The notes under the pieces are model-generated. The model was not told where the DNA came from. It did not search any database and saw nothing but the letters and a program-made list of their open reading frames with translations. Positions 46,910-59,640 of a stretch of DNA of 64,000 nucleotides are shown here, piece by piece (within the stretch, counting starts at the first letter, position 1; every line of letters begins with the position of its first letter). The DNA lies in contig OX352774.1 of NCBI GenBank assembly GCA_947095535.1, positions 42,796,496 through 42,860,495 of the forward strand. Direction: 5' to 3'. Origin of the DNA: Poecilobothrus nobilitatus. Its lineage: Eukaryota > Arthropoda > Insecta > Diptera > Dolichopodidae. A program made the position numbers and the translations under genes.

Positions 46910-49035
46910 TATAGAAAAATTACATTTAAACTAACTTAAATGACAACTGGAAAATATAATTTTTATGGAATAAATTTCTCTGGTACATAAGAAGTTCCTA
47001 TCATTTTAGAACTAACCGGCACAATGTTAAATTAAATGTTGAAAAAGGTTTGAATTAAATTTTAGTATTTAATATAAAATATATAATAAAATTTCTTAGA
47101 TTATTTTTTTTTTTTCCAAATCCGAGAATTATCCAAGTTATTTTTTTTTTTTAATCATGAATTAAACGGACAGATTTTCAATTCGTTTTTCTTTCATTAA
47201 GAAAAAAGAGAATCAGAAAAAATCTAAACTAAAAAAATTTTTTTTTTCCTGTGTTTACAAATATACAATTCGGTTGCCACAAAAGATTAAAGTAAGAGGC
47301 AGTTAAAAGACAAATATTATACAAAATGAAAACATGTGAAAGATAAATGAATGAATTTGAATTCATTGAGTCTCAAATAAAATAAAAACAAAAAAAATCC
47401 GAATAAAGTATATAATATAAATTGAAATAAGTACACTTATGATTTAATAACAATAAGATTACATGTTATTTACAAAAAATAAAATTCTTTATTTCATAAA
47501 ATTTTATTATATGATAAACTTATTGTTCAACTAAAAAAAAAAAAATTTCTTACATCAATATAAACCAGTTAGTTTTGAAAAAGCGAAAAACTTTATTAAA
47601 AAAAAAACAAAAACTCAACCAGTGTTTTTATGATTAGAAAACATTTTGTATTACAGAATAAAAAAAAAAAATTATTTTAAATATCTTATAAACAAAGAGC
47701 AAAAAAAAAAAAAATATTGTTGTTTTGTTAAATTATAATATAAAAGTTTTTATATCCCTATAACAAAACAAAAAAGAAACAAAAATCCTTGAACTGGATT
47801 AAAATAATATAAGTCGAAAATAGTTTAGTCAAGGACCTTGTTTTTACATGTAATGAATATCAATTATTTTCAATATATATTGGGGTATTGATGTTAAAAA
47901 CAATGTACATAAATACGTATATCTGGAAATTAGATATAGATATTTTGTTTTTTTTTTCTATTTTTTAACAACTTAATTCTTTAAACAACATAAAAACATA
48001 TCTACAAAGACTTAAAATATCTTAATTTTGAATATAAAATATTTTATGAAATAATAACGTACCTGTTAAACTTAACCATATAATCTTCGGCCCCTCATTG
48101 ATATAATATTTTATTCATTTGGTCACACTATCATTTGATCAATTATTCACTTAATATTTTGTTAATTTGTTAATTTTTTTTTAAAGATTTCTGTTTGATT
48201 GTAATGGACTTGTAAACTTTAAACCGTTTAGAAGTAATTATAATTACCCTTTAGAATTACTTTTAATGGCCTAAAAATGCAGCAACTCTTATACTTTGTT
48301 TATTAAAGTTGTTAAGAAAAATTAATAATAAATACCTGGCAACTCTAAAAGAATAACTCCATAAAAATTGATCCTCTCTTAAATGTTTGATTATATTACA
48401 TCTTCATTTCCTTTACATAAATGATTATGAAGTGATAATTAAAACACGAATTCTGTAAGGATTATATAAAAAGAAAAATTAAAAAAAATTTTATGATTAT
48501 TTGATTTTTTTTTTTGGTTTAGTTTTTTTTTTAGCTTTAAACCAAAAATTAAGATTTTCGTATGAAACATTCGACTAAACCTTAACATAACACACAAAAA
48601 CAAAATTAAATTTTTTTATATTTTCTTTATTTTTATCCTTGATCAAAAGTCCTTGCATTTGATATGTTTTATTTAAAAAATAAATTGGAAAATTTTTGGA
48701 AAAAACACAAAAGGAAACTTTGAATAGTATTGAGTTTTCTTAGAAAAAGAAGAAGGTGTTTGAATATTAAGTACTTAATAATTTTTCTTTACTTTTCTGT
48801 ATTCCTTTAATTTAAGGCTGATAAAGAGGATATCTGTTTAAGTGAAAAATTTTTGAAAATGACCTCAAATTAAATATAACAGGAAATTTCGAAGATGGAG
48901 TTAGTTTTAAAGGAACAGTTTTTAGATTTTTCCGAGGTTCCGTATTTATTATATATCTTCTTTTCTGCATCGATTATTCTAGTTAGTTTTAAAAATGTTC
49001 TGTATTATTTAGAAAAATTTTCTGGGGTTTTTAAT
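46910..49035. other. A+T-rich non-coding stretch
   Basis: Homopolymer-rich. No gene or repeat family member. Confidence 0.55.
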
Positions 49036-49330
49036 TGCTGATTAATTTTATTTATTTATTTATTTATATACAGTTACCGTAGTACATAAATGTGCCAGGT
49101 AGCTATAACCCCTGTTTCCTGATGGGAATGTGGGGTGTACGAGATATTATATGATATATTAAGTATTTATATATTGCGATATATGAATTTTTTTTTTTTA
49201 TATTATAATTATTGTTTCTATATTATATTATAATTACCCAGCCGGGAATCGAACCCGAGACCTCTCATTTCCTTATGAATGAGAAGCAGTGCGTCAACCA
49301 CTGCACCAATGACTGGATGCTGATTAATTT
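49036..49330 (-). mobile_element. tRNA-derived SINE, family S2, with perfect 13-bp duplication
   Basis: On the minus strand the head reads cagtcattggtgcagtggtt then gacgcactgcttctc (A-box region), and the B box ctcgggttcgattcccggct is essentially canonical. A TA-rich middle follows, then a second module with ccccacattcccatcagg and gcacatttatgtac, and a 3' (taaa)n tail. Flanking tgctgattaattt copies at 49036-49048 and 49318-49330 are identical. The element body is 49049-49317 (about 269 bp). The head differs from family S1; the acataaatgtg block near the tail is shared with S1. Confidence 0.9.
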
Positions 49331-50905
49331 AAATTTCTTAATTTTTTAAAATTTATATTTATAATTTTTAAAATATACGATTTTATCCCTGTATTAATTT
49401 TTAAAAGAAAATTTCTAACTAACAAAACCCCACTGAGTTAATTACAGACTCATCGGAGTCTAACTAAATAATAAAAATGAAATATGTACATCTTAAGTTT
49501 TTTATATAAAATCATAATTCACTATGTGTCGTTTCAGTTTGCGTCTAAATATTTTGAAACTTATCTAAGACGCAGAGCGGGGTCTAGATTTTATTTAATG
49601 TGGATGATGAAAATTCGAAAAAAATATTTCTGAAAAATAGAAATTCAAGTCTAAATTGAATAATTAATAATGAAACCATTATAATAGTCATTTTGACCTT
49701 TTTCAAATTTTAAGACGAAAAGTTCCCAATTTTTTTAAATACCAAAGTATAAAATTTACCTTTTTTTTTAGTTTTTTCTAAAATTTAGCATTTTTTATAA
49801 AAAAACGAAATTATTTAACAACTTTTTAATATATAAATTGTTCCAAAGGTGCATTTTCATTGTAAATTAAATAATGAAAACAATTAGATCTTTAATTTTT
49901 TTTCCCCCTTTTTACCTAAATAGTGTATAAAAAGTAAAATCCACTTCTATCAGAATAAAGTAGTTTGCATTTAAATTAAATAAAATCGACTAAAGAGTGG
50001 GGATATAATTTTAAGATTTTTCTTTTCAATTTTTTGAAATTACTTTAATATGATGTATCTATGCTGGTAAACTTACAATGAATAAATAGTTATAGTATAT
50101 AAAAATCCAGTGGTTTTTTTTTATTTTAAAAATATCACTAAGAAATTTTTTATATAAAGTTTTTTATTTTTTTTTTTTTTACATCCATACTAATTCCTTT
50201 ATATATTGAGTTACTTATAAAATTACAATCAATGTTCATATTATCCTTAAATAAAAGTCAATATCCTAAAATATACATAATAAGTTTTTAAGTTAAAATA
50301 TGTATAAGCAAATAGTATAGATCCTTTAAAACTATAATCTGTTGGTGACTCAATATAACGTGAATGAAGAACTATTAAAAGAAGAAAAAGAAAAAACATT
50401 GTGTTCCCTGGAAAATCATAAAAATTTTTATCTAAATTTATTTGAATTAACAGATACCAGGTACTATGAAAACAAAAACATAACAAAAAAAATTGGAAAA
50501 GATAAAAGAAACCATCGAGACTTTAATCTCAACAAAGAATAAAAGAATAATTTAATGAACCTGCATTATGCAATATCTTTTAAAAACTTTCGACAAAACT
50601 ATTAGTTAGTTTCAATACCTAGGTTTAATTTTTTTGTATATATCCTTTTCTAATATACTAATCAGATAATTTCAAAACTTAAATACATCTATACAGAAGT
50701 ATCTTAATTGTTATTAAAAGTTGAGATTAAAATGATGCATTTTTATCTTGTTGTATTGAACGTGAAAATATTTTTAAAAATTTTATAAATTTATACAATA
50801 TAAACTTGTTGTTTGTTTATAATACCATAGCTAATTGATTACCGCTAAATTTTAAAATTTTAAAGTTAATTTCCTATTTTTGCTAGTTTTAAACTATCTA
50901 TAATA
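49331..50905. other. A+T-rich non-coding stretch
   Basis: No feature. The two complementary short frames near 50247-50542 are charged, low-complexity and unrecognised. Confidence 0.5.
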
Positions 50906-51455
50906 CGTTTTTAGCACATTTTCAAAAAAAATTTGAAAAAATTTGCTTATTATTTTCACTCTGTCCTTCCGAATTTTGTGGAACAACTTTTTCATGTAGC
51001 CCCATCCACTACGGAGGTAAAGCCCCTCAAACTTTTAAAAAGCCCTATTTTTAAATGCATATATCTTATGTTTCGCTTAAGATTTTTTCAATCTGAAAAC
51101 GTTATGCGACAGGTATTTCTATTATCTTTGTAAATTAATATCAAAATTATACAATTTGGTATTTAAATTTACCGTTATGTGAAAAACAAATTTTGCATGA
51201 TTTTTCTACTTTCATAACTCCGGCACGCTTTTAGACAGAGGCTTGAAATTTTGAGGCAAGAAAGAACTTTTAGAATTAGTACAAGTTTCCTAAGAAAATT
51301 TTTTTGGGCCACTCCCTATTTAAGAGGTATTAGGGCTGTAAAATTGAAAATTTGCTATATTTAGGTACCTGCAACTTAGGCAATTGTACAAATTTTTCTT
51401 CGGCAAGACATAAAAAGTAAAGCTCAAGTAATATATTTTTACGAGTGTTAAAAAA
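50906..51455 (+). mobile_element. Family C copy, single arm
   Basis: It begins cgtttttagcacattttc and follows the left arm of 1725-2963 closely (tttcactctgtccttccg, aacaactttttcatgtagcc, atgcatatatcttatg, accgttatgtgaaaaac, ctttcataactccggcacgc). The (gtcc)n block and neighbouring bases have been deleted (about 50962-50970). It stops near tttttacgagtgttaaaaa. The 66-codon frame 50933-51133 is repeat sequence. Confidence 0.8.
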
Positions 51456-52649
51456 TAAGAGTTAAGACATCTGTATATTTAATGATGCTTTATAAATTAG
51501 TAAAGATAGCTTTTTAATTTATTTTTCAAGTTATACTTTTGATTAAAATATTAAAAATTTAATGTTAGAGGATAATTTAATGTAATGTTTGTATGTAACA
51601 AAGGGAATGATTAGGGATATTCCGTTAGCGTATTGTCAAAAAGATCACTCCCTTCCTTAGAAATGTTAAAACATGATATGCATACATATATACATTCATA
51701 TATGCATATACAAACAAATACAAAAGACTTTCAAAGCCGTTACCTTGAAATCTGCTAGAAGCGCTCTCCGTATATCTACTTTACAATTTTTTCCTTCTTT
51801 TAACATCCGCAATCACCCTCTTTCTTTTGACTTTGACTTTGAAAAATTATTAGTAGGACATCCTATATAAGTATTATATATATTTTATTGTAATTTCTTT
51901 GCACTTACATAGGTACAATATACCTAATTATTTTATTACTTAATGTATGGCAATATGAATTACATCTTATTTTAATTTTTAATCACATTTATAACAATTT
52001 TATTTTATTTTATTTCTATACCAATTTATTTATTATATATTTAATCTTTAGCATATACTCTTTGATCTAATTACTTAAGTTATTCAAAATTCTATTCTAT
52101 TCAAATTTTAAAGTAATAAATTCAATATCATAGAAAAAGGCAATTATAGTTAGTATATATATATTAAATACATATAATATTATGTATTTAAATCACTTCT
52201 TAATAATAATAACAAAAAATGAATTAATTAATTATATAATATTTAATTTAAAATTACTAAAAGATATTGACAAATTAATTAATTAATCTTATATCTATTA
52301 TTTTTACAGGTAAAATATACAAAAAGGAATATTTTAAGCATTGATTGGTAATTAATTTATTTAGTAATTTATATCTTCTTTTGTTTACAATTTTATAAAT
52401 TATTTTATAATTTAATTTTAAAATAAAAATAAATCTAGTAATGACATTACAATTTAGGATTCTGAAGAAATTTTTAATTAAAAATTAAGATATATTTGAA
52501 TATAACCAAACAAATAAATAATTTATGCTTTCTTTGTCTTACAAATTTATTATTTCATATTAATTAATATATACTATATATATATATATATGTACATGTA
52601 ATGTAAGCAATCTGAAACCGGAAAAAATATGAAAAACAAAATAGGATCG
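51456..52649. other. A+T-rich non-coding stretch
   Basis: It includes tgcatacatatatacattca near 51680, part of a near-palindrome with tatatgcatataca, and a less A+T-rich patch at 51735-51850. A TA array lies near 52570-52590. Nothing assignable. Confidence 0.45.
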
Positions 52650-52970
52650 AGTAAATAAACTAAGACGGCTAACAGGGTTCCTGTCAGAACAGTGATGCCT
52701 AAGGTAGAGTACTTAAAGATAATTTAAATAAAGAATGGCGGTACATGTAAATTTGTGTCAAGAAGTAGAAAAATCTTTAGGACACATACTCAAAAATAAC
52801 GGAGCTTTATTTCGAGCAAAATATATGCACCTTGGAGCATATTACTTTACTGAAGCGATAAACTGCCAGCAATAAACTCTCTTAAGACATTTGGTTTCTT
52901 AGAAGCAGTAGGACAGACAGAAGTATTATAAGTGAAAGGCTTTTTTTGTCAATTGAAATGTTTAAGCATG
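52650..52970 (+). other. Lower-A+T island containing a small open frame
   Basis: The island starts around acggctaacagggttcctg and ends near ggacagacagaag. It holds a 46-residue frame, 52735-52875, described separately. The balanced composition stands out, but I cannot link it to a family. Confidence 0.4.
52735..52875 (+). CDS. Hypothetical 46-residue open frame (doubtful)
   Basis: ATG at 52735 in the context aagaatggcgg, stop TAA at 52873-52875. The product begins MAVHVNLCQEVEKSLGHILK and ends AYYFTEAINCQQ, with a balanced, non-repetitive composition unlike the A/T-tract frames elsewhere. The pattern of an amphipathic helix followed by HLGAYYF recalls the first helix of ferritin-type subunits, but the ligands cannot be verified and the frame ends at once. 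I treat that resemblance as superficial. It may be an exon fragment or a relic. Confidence 0.2.
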   Translation: MAVHVNLCQEVEKSLGHILKNNGALFRAKYMHLGAYYFTEAINCQQ

Positions 52971-52999
52971 ATTTAAAATCAAAGGATTTTAAAGGCATA

Positions 53000-53850
53000 T
53001 ATTTTTAACGAAACAAGAAGAACAGTTTAATATTAGACTATTTTTAAACCAAAATATTTTTTAGAATTTTTATTGATGAGAATATTTGTGTAAAATCAAA
53101 AAACAATTTATTCGGTTTTCAAAAAAACTTTTTCAGTATATGCAAAAATATAAAATGCTTTATTTTACTTTAAAACTACGATAAATTTACACAGCTGTCC
53201 AAGTTACAGGTATACCTATAAAAATACCATATTTTCAAGTTTTGTTATCTAATAGCTGTTAAACAAGGGTGACTTTTTCTAATCAACTTGAAAGTTTAAA
53301 TGAAAGTTTTCTAGGCCATTTCCTACCCCTGAAAACAGTTTTAAGTTTAATAGATTAAAAAAACTTTGACAGCTTTTTGTAACAAACTATGATTATGTCT
53401 ACTATTTAAATCACAAATTTTTCTGAGATAACTTAAGCCAATTCTTAAAGATCTACCTTCTCTATCAAGCTTCTAAACTGACAGTATTTTGAAGATAATG
53501 AAGATGAAACATTTGGTTTTACATAATGGTAAATTTTTGCATGAAATTGTAAAAAATTATATAATTTCTGTATCAATATAAAGCATATAAAATTTCCTAT
53601 CGTTTGACCGTTTTTGATTTAAAAAGATATTCGACAGCCTTGATATATAAATATTTTAAAATAGGGATTTTTCCAACTTCAAGATGCCGTTTCCAATTGT
53701 AACACACACATGACGCTATACATAAAAACGTTAATTTTCTTAATGACACTTATCCATGACTAAAATTTCATTACTCCATCTTAAACTGTATAGAAATTTT
53801 ATAAACAGACAGACGATAAACGAAAGGACGGAAACGCCAGATTTAAAAAA
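53000..53850 (-). mobile_element. Diverged family C copy
   Basis: Reverse-oriented family C blocks: cacagctgtccaagttacag near 53190, ttttacataatggtaaattt near 53517, cctatcgtttgaccgttttt near 53598, ttcattactccatcttaaac near 53767 and ttataaacagacagacgata near 53799. Strong divergence and no opposite arm. The 80-codon frame from 53756 is lysine/asparagine-rich and reads out of it. Confidence 0.55.
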
Positions 53851-55978
53851 AAAAGGGAAAAAGAAATTTAATCATAAAAACACACAAGAAATTTTTTTTA
53901 ACACAAAGAATAATACTAAAAAAAAATTTCTACTCATCACAGAAAACATCATAAAATATTTGCTTTTTGAACCTTATCTTAAAATTAATATCATTTAAAA
54001 GCTTTCAATTAAACATTTTTTTATTTGTTGGAACCTTTTAAAAATATATAAATCATTTTTTTAAATTTCTTTGATTTATTTCTAATTATCTAAAATTAGA
54101 TATCAATTTTTATATATATCATTCAACTTTTCTACTGAATCAAAAAATAAAAATTAAATTACATTAAATTAAATTGAATATTAATTAAATTATGATCTGT
54201 CAAAAAATATTTAACATATATACATAATAATATAATATAGATCTGTCAAACCTATCAAAGTAATAATGCATACATGATAAATCTTTTACACTTTCCAATC
54301 TCTTTACATTATTTATTATACATTTTAAAAATAAATCCATCAATTTCATGATGGACTAAAAAATAGAAAAAATAAAATTTTTTTTACATAATATTATTAA
54401 TATTTTAATTGATAAATTACATTATTCTAAAATTAAAATCTTAATATTGAAAATTTAATAAAATATTAAAGAAAACTAAAATGAAAATTAATTAAATTTT
54501 TCACATTTTATATCAATTATCATAATATAACTGTAAATTTAAAATATTCTTTAAAATTTTCTTTAATTTTTCACTTAAAAATTTTTACTTTATCTTTAAA
54601 CTTTTACTTGAGGACATTTAACATTACGAAAATAATAATCAAGTTATTTGATAAACAATAACTTTTTTTCGAAAATTTTTTCGAAATTCTTTTCAAATAT
54701 TATAGAATCAAATTTCCGGAATTACCTATTTCTAAAAAAAAAAAAAAAAAATTTTTTTTTTACATATTTAATTTAAAATATTTCAATATTTTGGTTTTTG
54801 GTTTTTATTCTTTTCTTTATCAAAAAAAAATCTATTATTTAATTAATTATTATTTAAATTAGAATACTGTTTTATTATTAAAATAAATAGTTTTTCATTT
54901 TATTGAATTTATTTGTAAAATAATCTTTTAAAAATAAATCTAAAAGAATATATTTTGAAATATATTATACATATATAGATATATACACGTATAAGTTTAT
55001 ATGATGCAGTAATATATGGTAATAATAATTTTTATTAAATATTCTCAGATATTGCGTAAATATTTCAAGGTAAAAATTTTTAGTAAATGTTGGTATACAT
55101 ACCTTTAACATATAAGCTATTTACCTATTATAAATTTACAAAAGAAAAAAAAAATTTCCATAAAAATATTATTTTCTAAAGTGCGTTTATGCCTATGAAA
55201 AAAATAAAAATTTATTTTACAAAAAATTCAACTACGATTTAATAAAATCTTTTTTTCTTTTATTTTTTATTTTTAAATTCATTTGAAAATTCTGGTATTT
55301 TAAAATTGTTTTTTTTTTTATTTAAATATCTATCATATTTTCTAACAACAAAAGTCTGATATTTATGCACAGTCTTATTGTATTGATTATATGGTATAGA
55401 AAAGGTTTACCTAACCTATAAATTTATAAATTTTATGTACTTATATGTATATTAAATAAATTTAATATTTACTTATTTATTTATTTATTTATTTATTATA
55501 CATAATTTATAATATACAGTTTTGACCAAGACAATAAAAATAAAAAAGTTCTGGTCTATATTATAATGGAATATTAAGAGAAGAAATAACTGTTGAATTA
55601 AATTTACTGGTTGGATTTCAATGTATATGACAAGACTAGTTATTTCAACAGTTCACTTTTAATATAGTTAACAGTTCACTAATATAGTCTCAATTCCTTA
55701 CATCGTTCATCGTTCATCATATCTCTATCTTTATAATATACCTTTCTTTTATTTCTTTATCTTTTTCTTATTTTAACACTTACGAATTGTGTGGATAGAC
55801 TTCTCAACCTATCGGTTAAACAATTATATAAGAAAAGTCAAAGTCACTAAATTTAATCAATTTTTCTATGACTTTTGTTTTTTGTACTTATGAACTTTAT
55901 TATTGATTTTATTAATTTCAACCGTTAGCTCAATATACTCTCAATTACGATTTACACTTATGATATATGTAAGTAATA
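53851..55978. other. A+T-rich non-coding stretch with an (attt)n microsatellite
   Basis: Pure ttta/attt repeats at about 55470-55497. An A/T switch (A17 then T11) lies near 54736-54763. Short direct repeats agttcac-n-aatatagt near 55650-55690 and catcgttcatcgttcatc near 55702. No gene. Confidence 0.5.
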
Positions 55979-56535
55979 AATGGGTCTAATCAATATTAAA
56001 CATGTTCAAACTAAACGATTTTTCATTTGGTATGTCGGTAATAATTATCTTGAACCGATAATCGACCGATAAAATTGCCAAACTGCCAGACTTACATAGT
56101 CTATACGATTTCTTTTCATTTTAATACCAACTAAATGATCAATCTGACAGATAAAAATCTTTTAAAATGAATCGTTCAGTAATCAGTATGTGTTACGTTG
56201 TAAATAAATCGGCTGTCAGTAAAATTGGCCGAAAAAATCGTATAGATTTTTAATTGTTGAGAAATTCCTAGAAAATTTATGTCAGATCAAACGATTCTAT
56301 TTTAAATTTAAAATTCAAACAAAAATTAAAAATAAATTAATTTTTATAACGATGACAGATAATTTTTATGCGAAGCAATCAAGAAAAGCAAATTCGACGT
56401 TTTTCGGTGATAATCAAAAAAATTAATTCTAACATAACCCTAGCGTAAAAATATTTTCACAGATTATCGTCTGATTTCTGCAAATCGGCCAATAAATTCG
56501 ATAGCATGTACGGGCCTATTGGACCAGCATATTTA
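55979..56535. mobile_element. Possible degraded MITE
   Basis: The left end tgggtctaatcaatattaaa then catgttcaaac, and the reverse complement of the right end (ggtccaataggcccgtacat then gctatcgaat), share ggtcYaat and acatg at similar spacing. Motifs such as ccgataatcgaccgata and aaatcgtatagattttt recur inside. No target duplication could be fixed, so the boundaries are approximate. Confidence 0.3.
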
Positions 56536-57768
56536 ACTTAGCTACAGTCGAGTAATAAACCTTTTCGTGAAACTAATGGTGACAGAAACAGAGAAAAATG
56601 AAAAAAATGAAAACTGAAACTTAGTGAAATGTGAACAACAAATGACGTAGTGAATGATTTTTATACGAGTTGAAAAGAAAAATATTTACATAAATAAAAA
56701 AAAAGGTAAAACGACAACTATAAAAAATCTTAAGAAAAAGAATATAATAAGAAGTTTAACTCAATATGAAAAAGAAATACTCTCAATAAAAACAACTGTA
56801 CATATTAATTAAAATTTTTTAAATTTTTGATTTAATATTGAAAATTTAAACATATTTGAAAAATATTTAAAAAAAATAATTGTGATGTCTTTTCAAAATA
56901 ATGACTATATCTACTACATTTACTAAACATTAATTAATACAAACATTAATTTTATAAATTTTTGAAACTCAATTCTTTTTTTGTCCATTACTGTATGTAT
57001 ACATACATATTTATATAATAGATTTTCTATACTGTATTTACCTAAGAATCCTTTTAAATCTATACTCACCTCTATTATAATGGTGTATACAATTTATCTA
57101 ATATTTATTCATTCTAACATAAATATTTTATGTATTTATAATATATGTATGTATATAGATAGTATTAGGTACATATATTAATTTTAAATATACATTTTTG
57201 AGCACTAACATAAATAGTAAAACTAAATATGTATATATTTAAATAAAAAAAAATATATATATATAATGTATATTAGGGTATATGAAATATTTGTTTATGA
57301 ATTTTTAAAGTCTTCCATAGTTAAATTGTTATAATATATATATATATATATATATGAGAATTTTAGAATTATTACGAGTATGTTGGGGAAAAAAAATTTT
57401 TTTCATTTTACATCATTTTCTCTTTCTTTCACTCTTATGTTATTTTAGTAAAATTTGTAAAAATAACAAAATTTTTAAAGGAATCGTTTGTGGTTAATGA
57501 ATGAAGTTTTGTGTGTAACGAATCCTGCAGCTTGCTTAATAAACAAAGTAAAATATCAGGAAACAAAAGAATAAGAATTAGTTTAAGTGTTTCGTTATGT
57601 TTCATTAATTATTAGTAGAATTTTTGTTACATTTGCAATAATTTCATCACCAGAGATCACATGTTTAATCATTTATTTTGGGCCAAATCGTCAATATTCT
57701 TATAGTTCAATCAGGTTGCACCTTAACTTATTAATTGTTCTTTCACAATTTAGTGTTAATACTGTTTT
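56536..57768. other. A+T-rich non-coding stretch
   Basis: TA arrays near 57250-57263 and 57334-57354. The two short frames around 56981 and 57587 are not recognisable proteins. Confidence 0.5.
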
Positions 57769-58020
57769 TATACCCGTATGAACTATGTTCAAGGGTATAA
57801 TAAATTTGCCATTACGTTTGTGACACCTTAAAGGAGTCGAGCTAGATATAGTGTCAAAGGTATGGATCGGCTCAGAATCGAATTCTGAGTCGATTAAGCC
57901 ATGTACGTCCGTCCGTCCGTCCGCACGATAACTCAAAAAATAAAGGAGCTAGGGGGCTGAAATTTTTTTTACGTCACTTTTGCAAAATTGTTAGTTTTGC
58001 TATTTAAATCCAACATTTTC

Positions 58021-58640
58021 GGTCGGCGGGTTCGAGTAGCTGCCATACAACTTCTATCTTTATATAGAAATAACTCAGTATCTATTCAAGCTAGGTTTCT
58101 GAAATTTTGCAAATGATGAACAAGTTTTATGGCAACAACTTCTGTAAAATTTGGTTGTGCTGGTGCAGCGGGTTCGGGTAGCTGCCATACAACTTCTCCG
58201 TTTAAATGAGAATAACTCAGTGTTTATTGAAGCTAGGAATCTGAAATTTAGTAAAGAGGTGTCGAGTTACATGCCAACAACTTTTGTAAAATTTGGTTGG
58301 TCTAGAGCAGCCGGTTCAGACTTCTTGCACCTCTTGGAACCTAATGAAGCTAGGCGTCTGAAATTTTGCAAATGATGATCAAGTTTTATGGCAACAACTT
58401 TTGTAAAATTTGGTTGTGGTGGTGCGGCGGGTTCGGGTAGCTGCCATACAACTTATCCGGTTAAATGAGAATAACTCAGTGTTTATTGAAGCTAGGAATC
58501 TGAAATTTAGTAAAGAAGTGTCGAGTTATATGCCAACAACTTTTGTAAAATTTGTTTGGTCTAGAGCAGCCGGTTCAGACTTCTTGCACCTCTTGGAACC
58601 TAATGAAGCTAGGCGTCTGAAATTTTGCAAATGATGATAA
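58021..58640. repeat. 259-bp tandem unit, about two copies, inside family B
   Basis: The open frames starting at 58151 and 58410 are 259 bp apart and nearly identical in sequence, showing a 259-bp period. Each unit has a gggttcgggtagctgccata box, gaagctaggaatctgaaatt, and the variant gagcagccggttcagactt with cttgcacctcttggaaccta. Confidence 0.9.
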
Positions 58641-58740
58641 AGTTTTATGGCAACAACTTCTACAAAATTTGGTTGTGCTGGTGCGACGGGTTCGGGTAGC
58701 TGCCATACAAAATCTCTTTTTAAATGAAAAGAACTCAGTG

Positions 58741-59640
58741 TCCGTCCGCACGATAACTCAAAAAATAGAGGAGCTAGGAGGCTGAAAATTTTTTTACGTC
58801 ACTTTTGTAAAATTGTTAGTTTTGCTATTTAACTCCAGCATTGTCGGCGGCCGGGTTCGAGTAGCTGCCATACAACTTCTTTCTTTAAATAGAAATAACT
58901 CAGTGTCTGTTCAATCTAGGTATCTGAAATTTTGCAAATGATGATCAAGTTTTATGGCAACAACTTCTACAAAATTTGGTTGTGCTGGTGCGACGGGTTC
59001 GGGTAGCTGCCATACAAAATCTCTTTTTAAATGAAAAGAACTCACTGTCCGTCCGCACGATAACTCAAAAAATAAAGGAGCTAGGAGGCTGAAATTTTTT
59101 TTACGTCACTCTTGCAAAATTGTTAGTTTTGCTATTTAACTCCAGCATTTTCGGCCGCCGGGTTCGAGTAGCTGCCATACAACTTCTTTCTTTAAATAGA
59201 AATAACCCAGTGTCTGTTCAATCTAGGTATCTGAAATTTTGCGAATGATGATCAAGTTTTATGGCAACAACTTCTGCAAAATTTGGTTGTGGTGGTGTGA
59301 CGGGTTCGGGTAGCTGCCATACAAAATCTCTTTTTAAATGAAAGAACTCAGTGTCCGTCCGCACGATAACTCAAAAAATAAAGGAGTTAGGAGGCTGCAA
59401 TTTTTTTTACGTCACTTTTACAAAATTGTTAGTTTTGCTATTTAACTCCAGCATTTTCGGCCGCCGGGTTCGAGTAGCTGCCATACAACTTCTTTCTTTA
59501 AATGGAAACAACCCAGTGTCTATTCAATCTAGGTATCTGAAATTTTGCAAATGATGATCGAGTTTTATGGCAACAACTTCTGTAAAATTTTGTTGTGATG
59601 ATATGACAGGTTCGGATAGTTGCCATACAACTTCTCTTTT
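58741..59640. repeat. 306/307-bp tandem unit, three copies, inside family B
   Basis: tccgtccgcacgataactca starts at 58741, 59048 and 59354, giving steps of 307 and 306 bp. The same block first occurs near 57916 at the head of the element, so the array duplicates part of the element's own 5' region together with two gggttcgrgtagctgccata boxes per unit. Confidence 0.92.

Noticed and set aside
49240..49318. Functional tRNA gene on the minus strand
   Set aside because: A and B boxes are present, but the sequence is embedded in a SINE with a 13-bp duplication and a TA-rich body, and no acceptor-stem closure is visible.
52735..52875. Ferritin subunit fragment
   Set aside because: A HLGAYYF-like helix resemblance only. 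Iron ligands and the downstream helices cannot be found, so no function is assigned.
58151..58634. Two nearly identical 74-codon open frames (58151-58375 and 58410-58634) as a duplicated gene pair
   Set aside because: They are translations of a 259-bp tandem repeat unit inside family B. The period equals the offset of the frames, and the third similar frame at 59351 belongs to the related 306-bp unit.
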